Positions 9,521 to 17,812 of a DNA stretch of 64,000 bases are shown piece after piece. The stretch comes from a virus, in IMG/VR virus record IMGVR_UViG_3300009431_000014, positions 1 to 64,000 of that record, one strand, 5' to 3'. The position numbers and the translations under genes were made by a program. The notes below the pieces were generated by a model that had not been told where the DNA came from, made no database searches, and worked only from the letters and a program-made list of their open reading frames with translations. Every line of letters begins with the position of its first letter. The stretch's first letter is position 1.

Positions 9521-10528
9521 ATGAAAGTAGCTCTAGTAGACCTGAATTTCTTCGAGATCACTGGTGAGTCTCCGTATTTGATACATATGCAACAAGGTCT
9601 CAAACAGCTGGGTATCGAGTCTGAGATCTTAATTCCCAGTGCAAGTGGTAGGAGACAGTATTGTAAATGGAAAGATGTCCTTCGGATGAAGGATACGAAT
9701 CTTATCAGTTACCTCAAGAATCGTGGTTACGATCGGATTCATTTCAATAATGGGAGAGTCAAGGAGAAAGACTATGAACTTCTTGATGGATTGTCAGAAT
9801 TAAAGGTACCGAAGACTCTCCAAGTTCATGGTGTGAGTCAAGCGAAGACTTATAATATGGAGACTCTTCTAGAGAAGGTCAAGCCTTCTGCGATCTTTAA
9901 TGTAGATCCCGTAGGAGTCAATCAGTATAAAAAGTATAATAAGAACACTCATTGGGTAGAGCTCCCATTCTGTCAGGAGATTATGCCTCTAGGGAAGAGA
10001 GTTCCGACAACCAAGAGAATCGTAGTCCCTGCGAGGTTCACTTTCGCTAAGTATCCTGGAGAAGTCCTGGAAGTCTTCAAGGGACTCTCTAAGCTCGGGT
10101 TCACAATCGATTATTACGGTTACTCAGGCTTCGTTGCGAATGCTCAAGGTTGTCGAGAAGAATTCGAGTACCTCCAAGGTACAGGGAAAGTGAGACTGAA
10201 TCCAGACTTCCATCATCCAGATAAATTCAATGTCTATAACGGAGCAATGTTTGCGATGGATGGTACTCGGATTAAAGATATGGGTAAGGACAGAATCCAG
10301 TATGCAACGTTAGAAGCAATGTTCTATGGGATTATTCCTGTTACTCACCCAATATGGCATCATAAATATATGAAGGGGCTTCCTTTTGACCTAGAGTTAT
10401 TGAAACTCTACGTGGATAATAAAGAAGCTCGGAACCAGATTAAGGTGGCGAACTATAGCCATCTCGAACATTATCGAGCAGAGAAGGTGTGCAATGTCTT
10501 TAAAATTATTTGGGAAGGAATACAATAA
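9521..10528 (+). CDS. Glycosyltransferase, GT-B fold (335 aa)
   Basis: The N-terminus has strand-loop-helix order MKVALVDLNFF…GESPYLIHMQQGLKQLG. The C-terminal domain includes KRIVVPARFTFAKYPGEVLEVF and ATLEAMFYGIIPVTHP, the donor-binding pattern of GT4-like retaining enzymes. It probably transfers a sugar from a nucleotide-sugar to an unknown acceptor (phage DNA base, protein or host glycan). It overlaps the PIG-L deacetylase gene by 35 bases, so the two are likely partners. Confidence 0.72.
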   Translation: MKVALVDLNFFEITGESPYLIHMQQGLKQLGIESEILIPSASGRRQYCKWKDVLRMKDTNLISYLKNRGYDRIHFNNGRVKEKDYELLDGLSELKVPKTLQVHGVSQAKTYNMETLLEKVKPSAIFNVDPVGVNQYKKYNKNTHWVELPFCQEIMPLGKRVPTTKRIVVPARFTFAKYPGEVLEVFKGLSKLGFTIDYYGYSGFVANAQGCREEFEYLQGTGKVRLNPDFHHPDKFNVYNGAMFAMDGTRIKDMGKDRIQYATLEAMFYGIIPVTHPIWHHKYMKGLPFDLELLKLYVDNKEARNQIKVANYSHLEHYRAEKVCNVFKIIWEGIQ

Positions 10529-11180
10529 AGTATTGTTGGTTGAACCACATGCGGACGATGTAATTTTAAGTATGGGAGCAACTCTGTTGAACAGTCTAGA
10601 TACTCCAGAAGTGGATATCTTGACAGTAACGAAACCGAGTACGTATAATGCTGAGAGCTCCAAGCAATTAGAAGAGCTTCTGGATATTAATAGTGTCGAG
10701 TGTCTCGGTTGGGAAGATATGACTTGGAGGAAGGTTGAGATTAAGAAGATTATTGAAGAGTACGGAGAGTACAATTATAACCAAGTATTCAAGCATTATA
10801 ATCCTGACAGAGAGCCTCAAGAATTGGTAGATAAAGTGAACTCGTATGAAGCTGATTTGTTGATGATACCTCTAGGGATTAAGCATCCTATGCACATCAT
10901 GGTTACTCGTCTCTTAGATCCTTTGGAGACTGAGACAATCTTCTATGCAGAACAACCTTATTATGAACAGAAACGAGTTCAACAGCAATTAGCTGCACAG
11001 GGTATCGCTCGTCACCTAGTCGCTGAGAAGGTTTATCCGAAGATACTTTTAGAGGAGAAGTTAGACATCTTCAAGAAAGTTTATCCTAGTCAGTGGTTCT
11101 TTATCTCTTCTTTGAAAGCAGTAGATACTGAGCATTTTTACAGTCGTGCGGGAGGTAGTGATGAGTCCTACGGAGTTTAA
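10494..11180 (+). CDS. PIG-L/LmbE-family deacetylase (228 aa)
   Basis: The family's HPDDE metal motif appears as HADDV (19-23) and the later zinc His pair as HPMH. Known members remove N-acetyl groups from GlcNAc-type sugars using zinc. The family's usual Glu after HPDD is Val here, so catalytic competence is uncertain. Overlap with the glycosyltransferase suggests it trims the transferred sugar. Confidence 0.72.
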   Translation: MSLKLFGKEYNKVLLVEPHADDVILSMGATLLNSLDTPEVDILTVTKPSTYNAESSKQLEELLDINSVECLGWEDMTWRKVEIKKIIEEYGEYNYNQVFKHYNPDREPQELVDKVNSYEADLLMIPLGIKHPMHIMVTRLLDPLETETIFYAEQPYYEQKRVQQQLAAQGIARHLVAEKVYPKILLEEKLDIFKKVYPSQWFFISSLKAVDTEHFYSRAGGSDESYGV

Positions 11181-11235
11181 TGGAACAGTAGGTTATGTCA
11201 TCGCCCAACTACCTCCTGCACGCTCAATTACATAG
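11161..11235 (+). CDS. Possible 24-aa peptide
   Basis: ATG 11161 follows GGGAGGTAGTG and runs to TAG at 11233-11235, overlapping the deacetylase end. Only the ribosome binding site supports it. Confidence 0.25.
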   Translation: MSPTEFNGTVGYVIAQLPPARSIT

Positions 11236-11244
11236 TTGAACCGA

Positions 11245-11266
11245 TTCCGTTTAGTTGGTTGAAGGG
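11245..11266 (+). promoter_or_regulatory. Start-associated motif, copy 2
   Basis: Contains CCGTTTAGTTGGTTGAAGGG and is identical over 22 bases to the copy at 14286-14307. It ends 17 bases before the ligase start. A partial second copy (TAGTTGAACC) lies just upstream. Confidence 0.55.
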
Positions 11267-11283
11267 TAACAAAAGGAGGAGTT

Positions 11284-12516
11284 GTGCAAGAAGCGAATCA
11301 GTTATTCGCAGTACTCGAAAAAATCAAATCTGCTTCTGGCAGGAATCAAAAGTTAGCACTCTTAGAGTTATTGAAGGAGAATGATTTTGCGAAGTTTTAT
11401 TTCACCACAGTTTTCAATCCTTATCTTACCTATGGAGTAGTTCCTAGAGGAGAGCAGGCTCCCTCGGAGGAACCTCCTCCAGACCCTTTAGCCCTTAGAT
11501 GGCTTAGAATGACTTTGAATAGAAGAGAAGTTACAGGACAGAAGGCACTAGCCTTCCTAGAAGGTACTTATTGCACGAATAGTACTGTGTGGAATTATTG
11601 GATCCGTCTGATGTGGGAACGGAATCTCCGCATTGGTATCTCAATCAGTTCCATCAATAAGGTATTCTCTGGATTGATCCCGCAATTCGAACTTCAGCTT
11701 TGTAGTGCGATAACAGATCAGCAACTTGAAGACGATTGGATCATTGAACCGAAGTTCGACGGTCTTAGATGTCTATTCATGACTGACTCGGCAGGAGAGT
11801 GTAACGTAGGACTCTCCAGAAACGGTAAAGAGTTATTTAATATTGATCATATTAAGAAAGAAATAACTTCCTTAAACTTGCCGAATGTCGTATTCGATGG
11901 AGAACTGTATGGCGAAGATTGGAATATCACTGCGTCTGTAGTTCGAGCTTCAGTTACCGAGAAGAATGATGAACGAATTAAGTTCTATTGGTTCGATTTG
12001 ATTCCTAAAGAGGAGTGGGATGCTCAAAAAGGAGAGAGTCTTTTAACTATAAGGAAGCTTCGGATGAAGTCAGCTCTCAAGCTCGAGCCGAAACATCTGG
12101 TGCTGGTTGATTATCAAGAAGTCAAGGATGTCGCACAGGCTTGGCAGTTGGCTGAGAGTCTGAAGAAACAAGGTTATGAAGGTGCAGTAGCTAAGAAGCT
12201 CGATGGAATTTATGAATTCGGCAGAAGTTCTAATTGGTTGAAACTCAAGTTCGTAGAAACGCTAGATTTGCCTGTAGTTGGGTTTTATTTAGGTACGGGC
12301 AAGAACGCTGAGCGTCTTGGCGGTTTGATCGTAGAGACGGAAACTGGAGTCAAGGTTCAGGTCGGTGGAGGTTATTCAGATCAGCAACGTGATGAGTTTT
12401 GGGAGAAGAGAGAATCTTTTATTGGGAAGATTATTGAGGTTAAATGCCAAGAGAAAACAAAAGATGGCAGTTTAAGATTCCCTGTGTTTTTAAGAGTTAG
12501 GGAGGATAAATGTTAG
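11284..12516 (+). CDS. ATP-dependent DNA ligase (410 aa)
   Basis: Seals nicks, for example between Okazaki fragments. The nucleotidyl motif I is IIEPKFDGLRC with Lys157 as the AMP-accepting residue. VVFDGELYG and EGAVAKKLDG correspond to motifs III and IV, and SNWLKLKFVETLD to motif V. Length fits phage ligases (T4, 487 aa; T7, 359 aa). The start is a GTG at 11284 behind AAAGGAGGAGTT. Confidence 0.88.
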   Translation: MQEANQLFAVLEKIKSASGRNQKLALLELLKENDFAKFYFTTVFNPYLTYGVVPRGEQAPSEEPPPDPLALRWLRMTLNRREVTGQKALAFLEGTYCTNSTVWNYWIRLMWERNLRIGISISSINKVFSGLIPQFELQLCSAITDQQLEDDWIIEPKFDGLRCLFMTDSAGECNVGLSRNGKELFNIDHIKKEITSLNLPNVVFDGELYGEDWNITASVVRASVTEKNDERIKFYWFDLIPKEEWDAQKGESLLTIRKLRMKSALKLEPKHLVLVDYQEVKDVAQAWQLAESLKKQGYEGAVAKKLDGIYEFGRSSNWLKLKFVETLDLPVVGFYLGTGKNAERLGGLIVETETGVKVQVGGGYSDQQRDEFWEKRESFIGKIIEVKCQEKTKDGSLRFPVFLRVREDKC

Positions 12517-13562
12517 TTTTTGATCAAGTACTCAGGAATGTTGAGAGAAATGTCCTTGGAGTATACGATAACCCCGACTATGTTCAGACTATGAAGAGTT
12601 CTCATATTTTTCAATTACCTGCGGACACTGAAGAGTTGATTAATCATTATGGCGAATCTCTCTTTGAAGATTTCATCAGGGATCAGAAGATGTTACTTCC
12701 TTTTAAGAACCTCTGGTTGGAGTACTCGGGTATCCAAGTTCAAATGCATGGTTCTGACGAAGTTCTGGATAAGCGGGTTGGGATCCACCTCTACAGCTTC
12801 GATGATCGCATTCTAGATTCTCCTTTATACGGAATCCATATCTATAATTCTAGCATAGACGATCGAGAACATCTTCCAGTGTATTCGGGATTCTTCCATT
12901 TTATGTTCCCAGAAGGAGTCCACAAAAATCGCATGCCTGCAGTCAGTGTGAATGTGGGTGTAATGGAACAAGGGATGTGTGAAGAAGCCAAATCAACAGG
13001 AACTCCTTTCTATAACCCGAACCTTGCTCCAGAGATCACAGACTATTTTAACCGTTGGATCCCTCAGAGGTTCCGACTTAAGATGAATCATTTTAAGTTC
13101 GAGAAGAGTTTCTGTTCTCATAAGAAGGAGTCTTGTGGAAGTATGTGTCAAGAGGCAAAAGCAGTAGTTACTTCAGCAATCTCTATGGCAGTCTCTACTA
13201 TCGCATATATTAATCTTCCGATGCACTACATTCTCAAGAGAACTAGTCAGAAACAAAGTAATCTCCAAAAGAGAGGGAAGAAAGTCCGAGGGATACACGG
13301 TCAAGATCGTGTTCATTATGTGTTGATTGATCATGATAAATTAAAAACTAAATATGAACAATCGAAAGAAGTAGAGTCAGACACAGTCTATCGAGAGTCT
13401 CTTGGACATGAAAGAAGAGCTCATAAGAGAGTCTGTTTAGGGAGGCACGGTAAGAATGGTGATTGGATTCCTTATAAGAAGATCAAACAATGGGTAAAAG
13501 CTTGCTGGGTAGGTTCCAAAGAGTTCACAGTTGGAGACACAATTTATGAGGTGGTGAGTTAA
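12510..13562 (+). CDS. Hypothetical protein (350 aa)
   Basis: No catalytic motif is visible. Middle part has FCSHKKESCGSMCQEA, a possible zinc cluster. The C-terminus, HERRAHKRVCLGRHGKNGDWIP…CWVGSKEF, matches a basic module I have seen at the end of many phage proteins of unknown function. The ATG at 12510 has GGAGG and overlaps the ligase end by 7 bases. Confidence 0.6.
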   Translation: MLVFDQVLRNVERNVLGVYDNPDYVQTMKSSHIFQLPADTEELINHYGESLFEDFIRDQKMLLPFKNLWLEYSGIQVQMHGSDEVLDKRVGIHLYSFDDRILDSPLYGIHIYNSSIDDREHLPVYSGFFHFMFPEGVHKNRMPAVSVNVGVMEQGMCEEAKSTGTPFYNPNLAPEITDYFNRWIPQRFRLKMNHFKFEKSFCSHKKESCGSMCQEAKAVVTSAISMAVSTIAYINLPMHYILKRTSQKQSNLQKRGKKVRGIHGQDRVHYVLIDHDKLKTKYEQSKEVESDTVYRESLGHERRAHKRVCLGRHGKNGDWIPYKKIKQWVKACWVGSKEFTVGDTIYEVVS

Positions 13563-13564
13563 TC

Positions 13565-13726
13565 ATGGGATTCTTAAAGAATAATGTTAGTCGTAAGAAA
13601 CACCAAAGTCCTGAGGCAAAGAGAAAGCGTCAGGAAGGTATACCACCGAGTCGTAAGAAGTCTAATCCAATTCGGAAAGATAAGGACGGTAAGATCATTC
13701 CACCAGAAGGAGAGAAACCATGTTAA
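13565..13726 (+). CDS. Small basic protein (53 aa)
   Basis: ATG 13565 to TAA 13724-13726, product MGFLKNNVSRKKHQS…EGEKPC. Strongly basic and probably unstructured. It fills the space between two genes with a short overlap at its end, as is usual in this genome. Confidence 0.5.
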   Translation: MGFLKNNVSRKKHQSPEAKRKRQEGIPPSRKKSNPIRKDKDGKIIPPEGEKPC

Positions 13727-14277
13727 CTCGCAGTAGTTATCTAGTACAACGTCTCAAGAAACCTTTCGAAGGTGAGCCAGAGAATCTCCTACAACAGATC
13801 GTAGCAAATGGGTTAGCAGCTACAGGGTTAACTCCTGAGTCCCGAGAAGTCTTAAATAAAGTTTGTAGGTTTGATTACATGGGATCTTCCGAGTATGAAT
13901 TCGGTGCTATCCCGAGAATTCTCGCTGAGATGTCGAAGAAGCAACTTATCGCTACTCGAGTGACTGTTCCTTATTATTTTAAGAGTTGGAGGAGGGATTC
14001 TGTCGTCCAAGAAGGTCACAGAGATATTGCAGTGATCTGTTGTGCAGAGGACCTCCAAGAGGTTACGAACAGGATTCTCAAGATGGCGGTAGGCGATCCT
14101 TCTATGAGGTGTAAAGAGCGTCACGAGGTAGACGAATCTTTAGCTGAGCAGGAGTATTCTAAAGATGTCTACGGTTGGTTAGAGTTAGATAACGGTTATA
14201 TGTTCTTTAAAGATAAATTAATGTTCGAACACTTTTGTGCTCTATTCGGGATTAAAGAGGCTCAGCCTCAAGATTAA
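13720..14277 (+). CDS. Conserved phage protein of unknown function (185 aa)
   Basis: Contains CRFDYMGSSEYEFGAIPRIL, a motif I recall from phage proteins without assigned function, followed by a beta-rich half. It overlaps the previous gene by 7 bases (ATGTTAA). Confidence 0.6.
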   Translation: MLTRSSYLVQRLKKPFEGEPENLLQQIVANGLAATGLTPESREVLNKVCRFDYMGSSEYEFGAIPRILAEMSKKQLIATRVTVPYYFKSWRRDSVVQEGHRDIAVICCAEDLQEVTNRILKMAVGDPSMRCKERHEVDESLAEQEYSKDVYGWLELDNGYMFFKDKLMFEHFCALFGIKEAQPQD

Positions 14278-14285
14278 CATCTCCG

Positions 14286-14307
14286 TTCCGTTTAGTTGGT
14301 TGAAGGG
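14286..14307 (+). promoter_or_regulatory. Start-associated motif, copy 3
   Basis: Contains CCGTTTAGTTGGTTGAAGGG, identical over 22 bases to the copy at 11245-11266. It lies 39 bases before the DUF932-like start and 10 bases before an 11-codon mini-ORF (14318-14353) overlapping that start. Confidence 0.55.
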
Positions 14308-14346
14308 AGAAAGTAAAATGGGTTCAATTCTAAAAGGAGGTGTTCT

Positions 14347-15309
14347 ATGGTAACATGGGATCGGATAGATTCTCTAGACAAAGTCAACCTTAGATCTAAG
14401 GTTGTCGAGTTCAATCAAGCTTTGGATTCTGATTGGATGATCAACGAGAATCGCCAGATCAAAGCTGTCACGCAGGTGGATGGTCAGTACCAAGAGTTTA
14501 ATATCGATTCGTTATTCAGTGGATTAGGTTCTTCTTGGAGAACGATCTTCGAGAAAGGCGGTACTGAAGACCTAGCGTTGTTGAAGAATTACATCAAGAC
14601 TTATTACAAGTATCTTGGTGTAGAGCCTCGGATTTATTTGGACGTCTTGGAAGTAGATAAGAGTGTCCCGATAGTTCTTAGGAATCGAGTACTCGCAAGA
14701 CCAGACGGTACAGTTGAAGAAGTCTTCAACGATATCTTACCGAAGTTCCCAGATGCAAGAGCACTTGTAGTTGGGCATGACGGTTCAGAGAAGAGAGCAG
14801 AGATCCAACTGCTCTTCGGAGAAGATCAGTTACTTAAGGAAAGTCCTGAGAAGAATGATGTCGTGAACCACGGCATATTCCTCCAGATCGATTCAGGGGT
14901 CGATATCTCTTATGGGATCAATCGTCTTATCTGTACGAACGGATTGACTGCCAGAACGAATGTCTGGAATCGAGATCTCTCAAGAGGTATGCGTGATGAG
15001 AGCATCAATGAGATCCAGAAACTTGTACATTGGTTCTCGCAGTTACCGAACAGGAGAGTTGGGCATGTCCGAGAACTCTCAATTCTGTTCGATCAATTCT
15101 CTCCGACGGTAATCAAAAGATACTGGAAGGAGTGGAGTGAGAAAGTGGAGTTGCAGAAGTTAACGTTTTTCGATGTTGTGAATGACGTAACGAGTCATGC
15201 GAATAACACTCTCAGTTATACAAGGAGAGCATCGCTTGGAATCAGAAATAACTTCAAAAGGATTGAAGAGAGGTGTGAATGCCCCACATGTCGGGCAAAA
15301 ATCTCTTAA
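14347..15309 (+). CDS. DUF932-like protein (320 aa)
   Basis: The YGINRLICTNGLTARTNVW stretch (residues about 195-215) matches the hallmark of DUF932 proteins of phages and plasmids, and overall length fits. Function in the family is unsettled. A CPTC pair ends the protein. The start has AAAAGGAGGTGTTCT. Confidence 0.6.
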   Translation: MVTWDRIDSLDKVNLRSKVVEFNQALDSDWMINENRQIKAVTQVDGQYQEFNIDSLFSGLGSSWRTIFEKGGTEDLALLKNYIKTYYKYLGVEPRIYLDVLEVDKSVPIVLRNRVLARPDGTVEEVFNDILPKFPDARALVVGHDGSEKRAEIQLLFGEDQLLKESPEKNDVVNHGIFLQIDSGVDISYGINRLICTNGLTARTNVWNRDLSRGMRDESINEIQKLVHWFSQLPNRRVGHVRELSILFDQFSPTVIKRYWKEWSEKVELQKLTFFDVVNDVTSHANNTLSYTRRASLGIRNNFKRIEERCECPTCRAKIS

Positions 15310-15324
15310 GGAGAATCGTATTGG

Positions 15325-15795
15325 ATGTTCAAGTATGGTTATATCTATGTTACTGTAGACCTTATGAATGATAGCCTCTATGTTGGACAACGTGCATCTT
15401 CTAGATTCAAGTCTAATTATCTCGGGAGTGGTAGATACATCGAACAGGCTGTCCAGAAACATAGTGAACTGAATTTCAAGGTTGTGTTCATTTGTTGGGC
15501 ATCTAGTCAAATAGAATTAGATAAACTAGAGTGCTTTTATATCGCTGAAGTTCGGAGGATCTATGGAAGAAGAAGAAGGGTTTATAATGTTGCATCAGGT
15601 GGATCAGGAATCAGGTTCGATAAGTCGTCCATAGAAGATGCGGAGAATCAAGTGTTCGAGCAGGGTACTTTAGAAGAGTTAATAATGAACGCTAGGAAGG
15701 TTGGAACGAACTCTGTTTGTAATGTTTGTAAGAATGGTTGTAAGCAGTCTGATCGGACTTCCATTGTCCGTTGTCCGAATTTTGCACGATTTTAA
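15325..15795 (+). CDS. Short GIY-YIG endonuclease-like protein (156 aa)
   Basis: The GIY-YIG block is GYIYVTVDLMNDSLYVGQ. It then shares FICWASS and VYN-x-ASGG spacing with the protein at 3179-3793, so the two are paralogues. It lacks NUMOD3 repeats and instead ends in a Cys cluster (CNVCKNGC…C). It is the last gene before the terminator. Confidence 0.72.
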   Translation: MFKYGYIYVTVDLMNDSLYVGQRASSRFKSNYLGSGRYIEQAVQKHSELNFKVVFICWASSQIELDKLECFYIAEVRRIYGRRRRVYNVASGGSGIRFDKSSIEDAENQVFEQGTLEELIMNARKVGTNSVCNVCKNGCKQSDRTSIVRCPNFARF

Positions 15796-15843
15796 TCAAA
15801 ATAAGGGCGTTTTCATGATTCATTTCGGCAATCATATGTAAAT

Positions 15844-15885
15844 AAGCCCCTAAGGAGCTCAGAAAGCTACCTCTAGGGGCTTTTT
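15844..15885 (+). terminator. Rho-independent terminator
   Basis: AAGCCCCTA (15844-15852) pairs with TAGGGGCTT (15874-15882). An inner AGG/CCT and AGCT/AGCT pairing continues the stem, and TTTTT follows, with a second T5 run a few bases on. It closes the first operon. Confidence 0.88.
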
Positions 15886-15949
15886 GCGATTTTTCTGTGT
15901 TAATGATTGGCTTCATTGAAAACAAAGGTCTTAGAACGGCTCTGAGGGG

Positions 15950-15968
15950 TTCAAAAATTTTATTTGAA
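15950..15968 (+). promoter_or_regulatory. Inverted repeat upstream of promoter
   Basis: TTCAAA and TTTGAA flank a 7-base AT-only spacer, ending 8 bases before the -35 box. It could be an operator, or simply part of an AT-rich UP element. Confidence 0.4.
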
Positions 15969-15976
15969 AAAAGTTT

Positions 15977-16005
15977 TTGCAATTTGTCACAAAAAGAGGG
16001 ATAAT
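15977..16005 (+). promoter_or_regulatory. Sigma70-type promoter
   Basis: TTGCAA (15977-15982), 17-base spacer, GATAAT (16000-16005), with an AT-rich run upstream. It sits directly after the terminator and before the sigma-like gene, so host polymerase probably starts the next operon here. Confidence 0.75.
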
Positions 16006-16067
16006 AGTTGTGGGGGCAGGAAAAACAAATGAAACGAAAAATTTTGAAACTGGAAGGAGGTGACAAA

Positions 16068-16127
16068 GTGATGCAGCGGTTAGTAGAATCCGACAGCGGT
16101 GTTGGATTATCAGGAATGAAACTTTAA
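16068..16127 (+). CDS. Possible 19-aa leader peptide
   Basis: A GTG at 16068 (or ATG 16071) follows a strong AAGGAGGT and ends 17 bases before the sigma-like gene. The frame is also open from ATG 16029 (32 aa). It could be a leader that couples translation to the next gene; nothing else supports it. Confidence 0.3.
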   Translation: MMQRLVESDSGVGLSGMKL

Positions 16128-16144
16128 CAAGAAGGGGCGATGAC

Positions 16145-16858
16145 ATGAAAAAGAATAATACCTCGAAACTCAGTGAAGTATCCTACCAAGAATTCCTCAA
16201 AGATCATGCCGAATGTTACGTACAGATTATCGCAAGAAAATACCAGAACGATGTTGCAGAGTTCAATTACGAAGATCTTTGTCAAGAAGGTCGGTTGAAA
16301 CTTTGGCATCAGTACAAAGATCATCGTGAGCACTGTCCAGAGATCTCAATCTTAGAAGCTGTGAAGATCTTTAAGACTTCAATGGAGAACCTATGTAAGG
16401 ATCTCCAAAGAAAGATGTTCTTCGCAGAATGTCGGAACGTGAACAAAACGATTGACCTCGATCAAATGTTAGAGTCCGTTGAGAATGACGGTAGTCGGAT
16501 GCCAGACTCTCTGTTAGAGTTCTTCACTGTGAAGACGAATGCGACAGTTCTAGACTTCGAGACCAAAGAGTTAATAGATACTGTCAAAATTAAGTTAGAG
16601 CCTCTGGCTAGTCGTATTCTTGATGAGTTAATGAACCCTTCTGAGGAGTTAATTCAGATCTGTCAAAGCGATGATAGGAAGAGATTGACTTACCAGATCC
16701 ACATGTGCTACTTGGAAAAATTGTTGGATGTCTCTTACGGCAGGATCTGTGAAGCCTTCGAGCAAGTGAAGGAAGCTGTGAGATTAATCTGTGACGTCGA
16801 TCCTTTAGCCTATAGTGAAAAAAGAAACCAACTTCTAGCAACAATGGCAACCACTTAA
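16145..16858 (+). CDS. Sigma-factor-like protein 1 (237 aa)
   Basis: YEDLCQEGRLKLWHQYKDH matches sigma70 region 2.2 (DLxQEGxxxLxxA), which binds the beta-prime clamp of RNA polymerase. The C-terminal half is helical and could hold a region-4-like domain, but no clear helix-turn-helix is visible. It is first in its operon after a host-type promoter, which suits a phage factor that redirects transcription. A second, weakly similar one is at 32972-33625. Confidence 0.6.
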   Translation: MKKNNTSKLSEVSYQEFLKDHAECYVQIIARKYQNDVAEFNYEDLCQEGRLKLWHQYKDHREHCPEISILEAVKIFKTSMENLCKDLQRKMFFAECRNVNKTIDLDQMLESVENDGSRMPDSLLEFFTVKTNATVLDFETKELIDTVKIKLEPLASRILDELMNPSEELIQICQSDDRKRLTYQIHMCYLEKLLDVSYGRICEAFEQVKEAVRLICDVDPLAYSEKRNQLLATMATT

Positions 16859-16868
16859 GGAATAGGGT

Positions 16869-16891
16869 TACGTTCTAGTCCTTGTTGATGG
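16869..16891 (+). promoter_or_regulatory. Start-associated motif, degenerate copy
   Basis: TACGTTCTAGTCCTTGTTGA is a diverged form of the motif, 37 bases before the KTSC gene, which has its own AAGGAGG. Confidence 0.25.
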
Positions 16892-16928
16892 TTGGTTGCC
16901 ACGGAAGTAACTAAGTAAGGAGGAAGTT

Positions 16929-17291
16929 ATGAAACTAGTACTAGTAGAATCAAGTAACTTGTCAGCTATCGCTTATGACGAAGTTAACAAGAAGTTGTAT
17001 GTTCAATTCAGCAGTGGCGGGATCTATTCTTATTCAGATGTAATCCCTGAGGTTCATGAGCAATTCATGGTGTCAGAATCGAAAGGTCGATTCTTCCACG
17101 CTAACGTGAAGAGTGCTGGGTATAAATACCAAAGGTTAACTGAAGAAGAGATTGCACTACTCTTCGGTGTTGAGAAAGAGCCTGAGACCACTCCTGAGCC
17201 TAAACCAGAACCTGAGCCTGAGGCTGGTGCCGAAAATTCGGCAGGAGCTCCTGAGCAGGAAAGTGGAGCGAAGAATGAGCAAGGTGACTAA
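16929..17291 (+). CDS. KTSC-domain protein (120 aa)
   Basis: Residues 5-75 have the KTSC pattern: VESSNLSAIAYDEVNKKLYVQF, GIYSYSDVIPEVHEQFM, SKGRFFHANVKSAGYKY. Function of the domain is not established, although it is often linked to nucleic-acid enzymes. A Glu/Pro-rich tail follows. The start is behind TAAGGAGG. Confidence 0.75.
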   Translation: MKLVLVESSNLSAIAYDEVNKKLYVQFSSGGIYSYSDVIPEVHEQFMVSESKGRFFHANVKSAGYKYQRLTEEEIALLFGVEKEPETTPEPKPEPEPEAGAENSAGAPEQESGAKNEQGD

Positions 17292-17478
17292 AAGGAAGTT
17301 CGGAGTCAACCGAATCAATATGAGTATGGAACAAGGCAACCTCATTTGTGCAGAATGTGGACATCGAGCAGGACTTCATTACGGGAATGAGTGTCCTACC
17401 AAAGTGGTTGGCACTGGTAAGCCTCTACCGAAGAACGAGAAGATGGCTGCATGGGCGAAGGAGCACCTGAATGATTAG
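17275..17478 (+). CDS. Small zinc-binding protein (67 aa)
   Basis: ATG 17275 is chosen (MSKVTKRKFG…) because upstream codons lie inside the KTSC gene. CAECGHRAGLHYGNEC is a likely zinc knuckle. It overlaps both neighbours. Confidence 0.55.
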   Translation: MSKVTKRKFGVNRINMSMEQGNLICAECGHRAGLHYGNECPTKVVGTGKPLPKNEKMAAWAKEHLND

Positions 17479-17812
17479 ATGTTACTTCTGTAGATGGGTC
17501 GGGATGTACTGCATCAAAGAACAGTGCTTAGAAGACAACATATTCAGATTCTCGTTGAAGCCTTTATGGGGATTACTGATGCAGAGAGTGAGACTTTTGA
17601 AGATATACTTCAAGAAGAAAGCCACACAGCATAAGCCAGACTACTATACAGGTGGATATTACACTCCAGGAGTAGACCCAGAAGTAACCTGTTGGCATTG
17701 TAAGAAAACGTTTCTTTGTGATGCCATGGATGCAACTTGTCGTTTATGTGGAGCACCTTACGATAAAACTAGATGCGAAGAATTCAAATTCACGCCTAAG
17801 GAGAACCAATGA
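17471..17812 (+). CDS. Zinc-ribbon protein (113 aa)
   Basis: Cys pairs at the N-terminus (CYFC, CIKEQC) and two CxxC pairs later (CWHC, CRLC) suggest two zinc sites. No family was recognised. It overlaps the previous gene by 8 bases. Confidence 0.55.
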   Translation: MIRCYFCRWVGMYCIKEQCLEDNIFRFSLKPLWGLLMQRVRLLKIYFKKKATQHKPDYYTGGYYTPGVDPEVTCWHCKKTFLCDAMDATCRLCGAPYDKTRCEEFKFTPKENQ

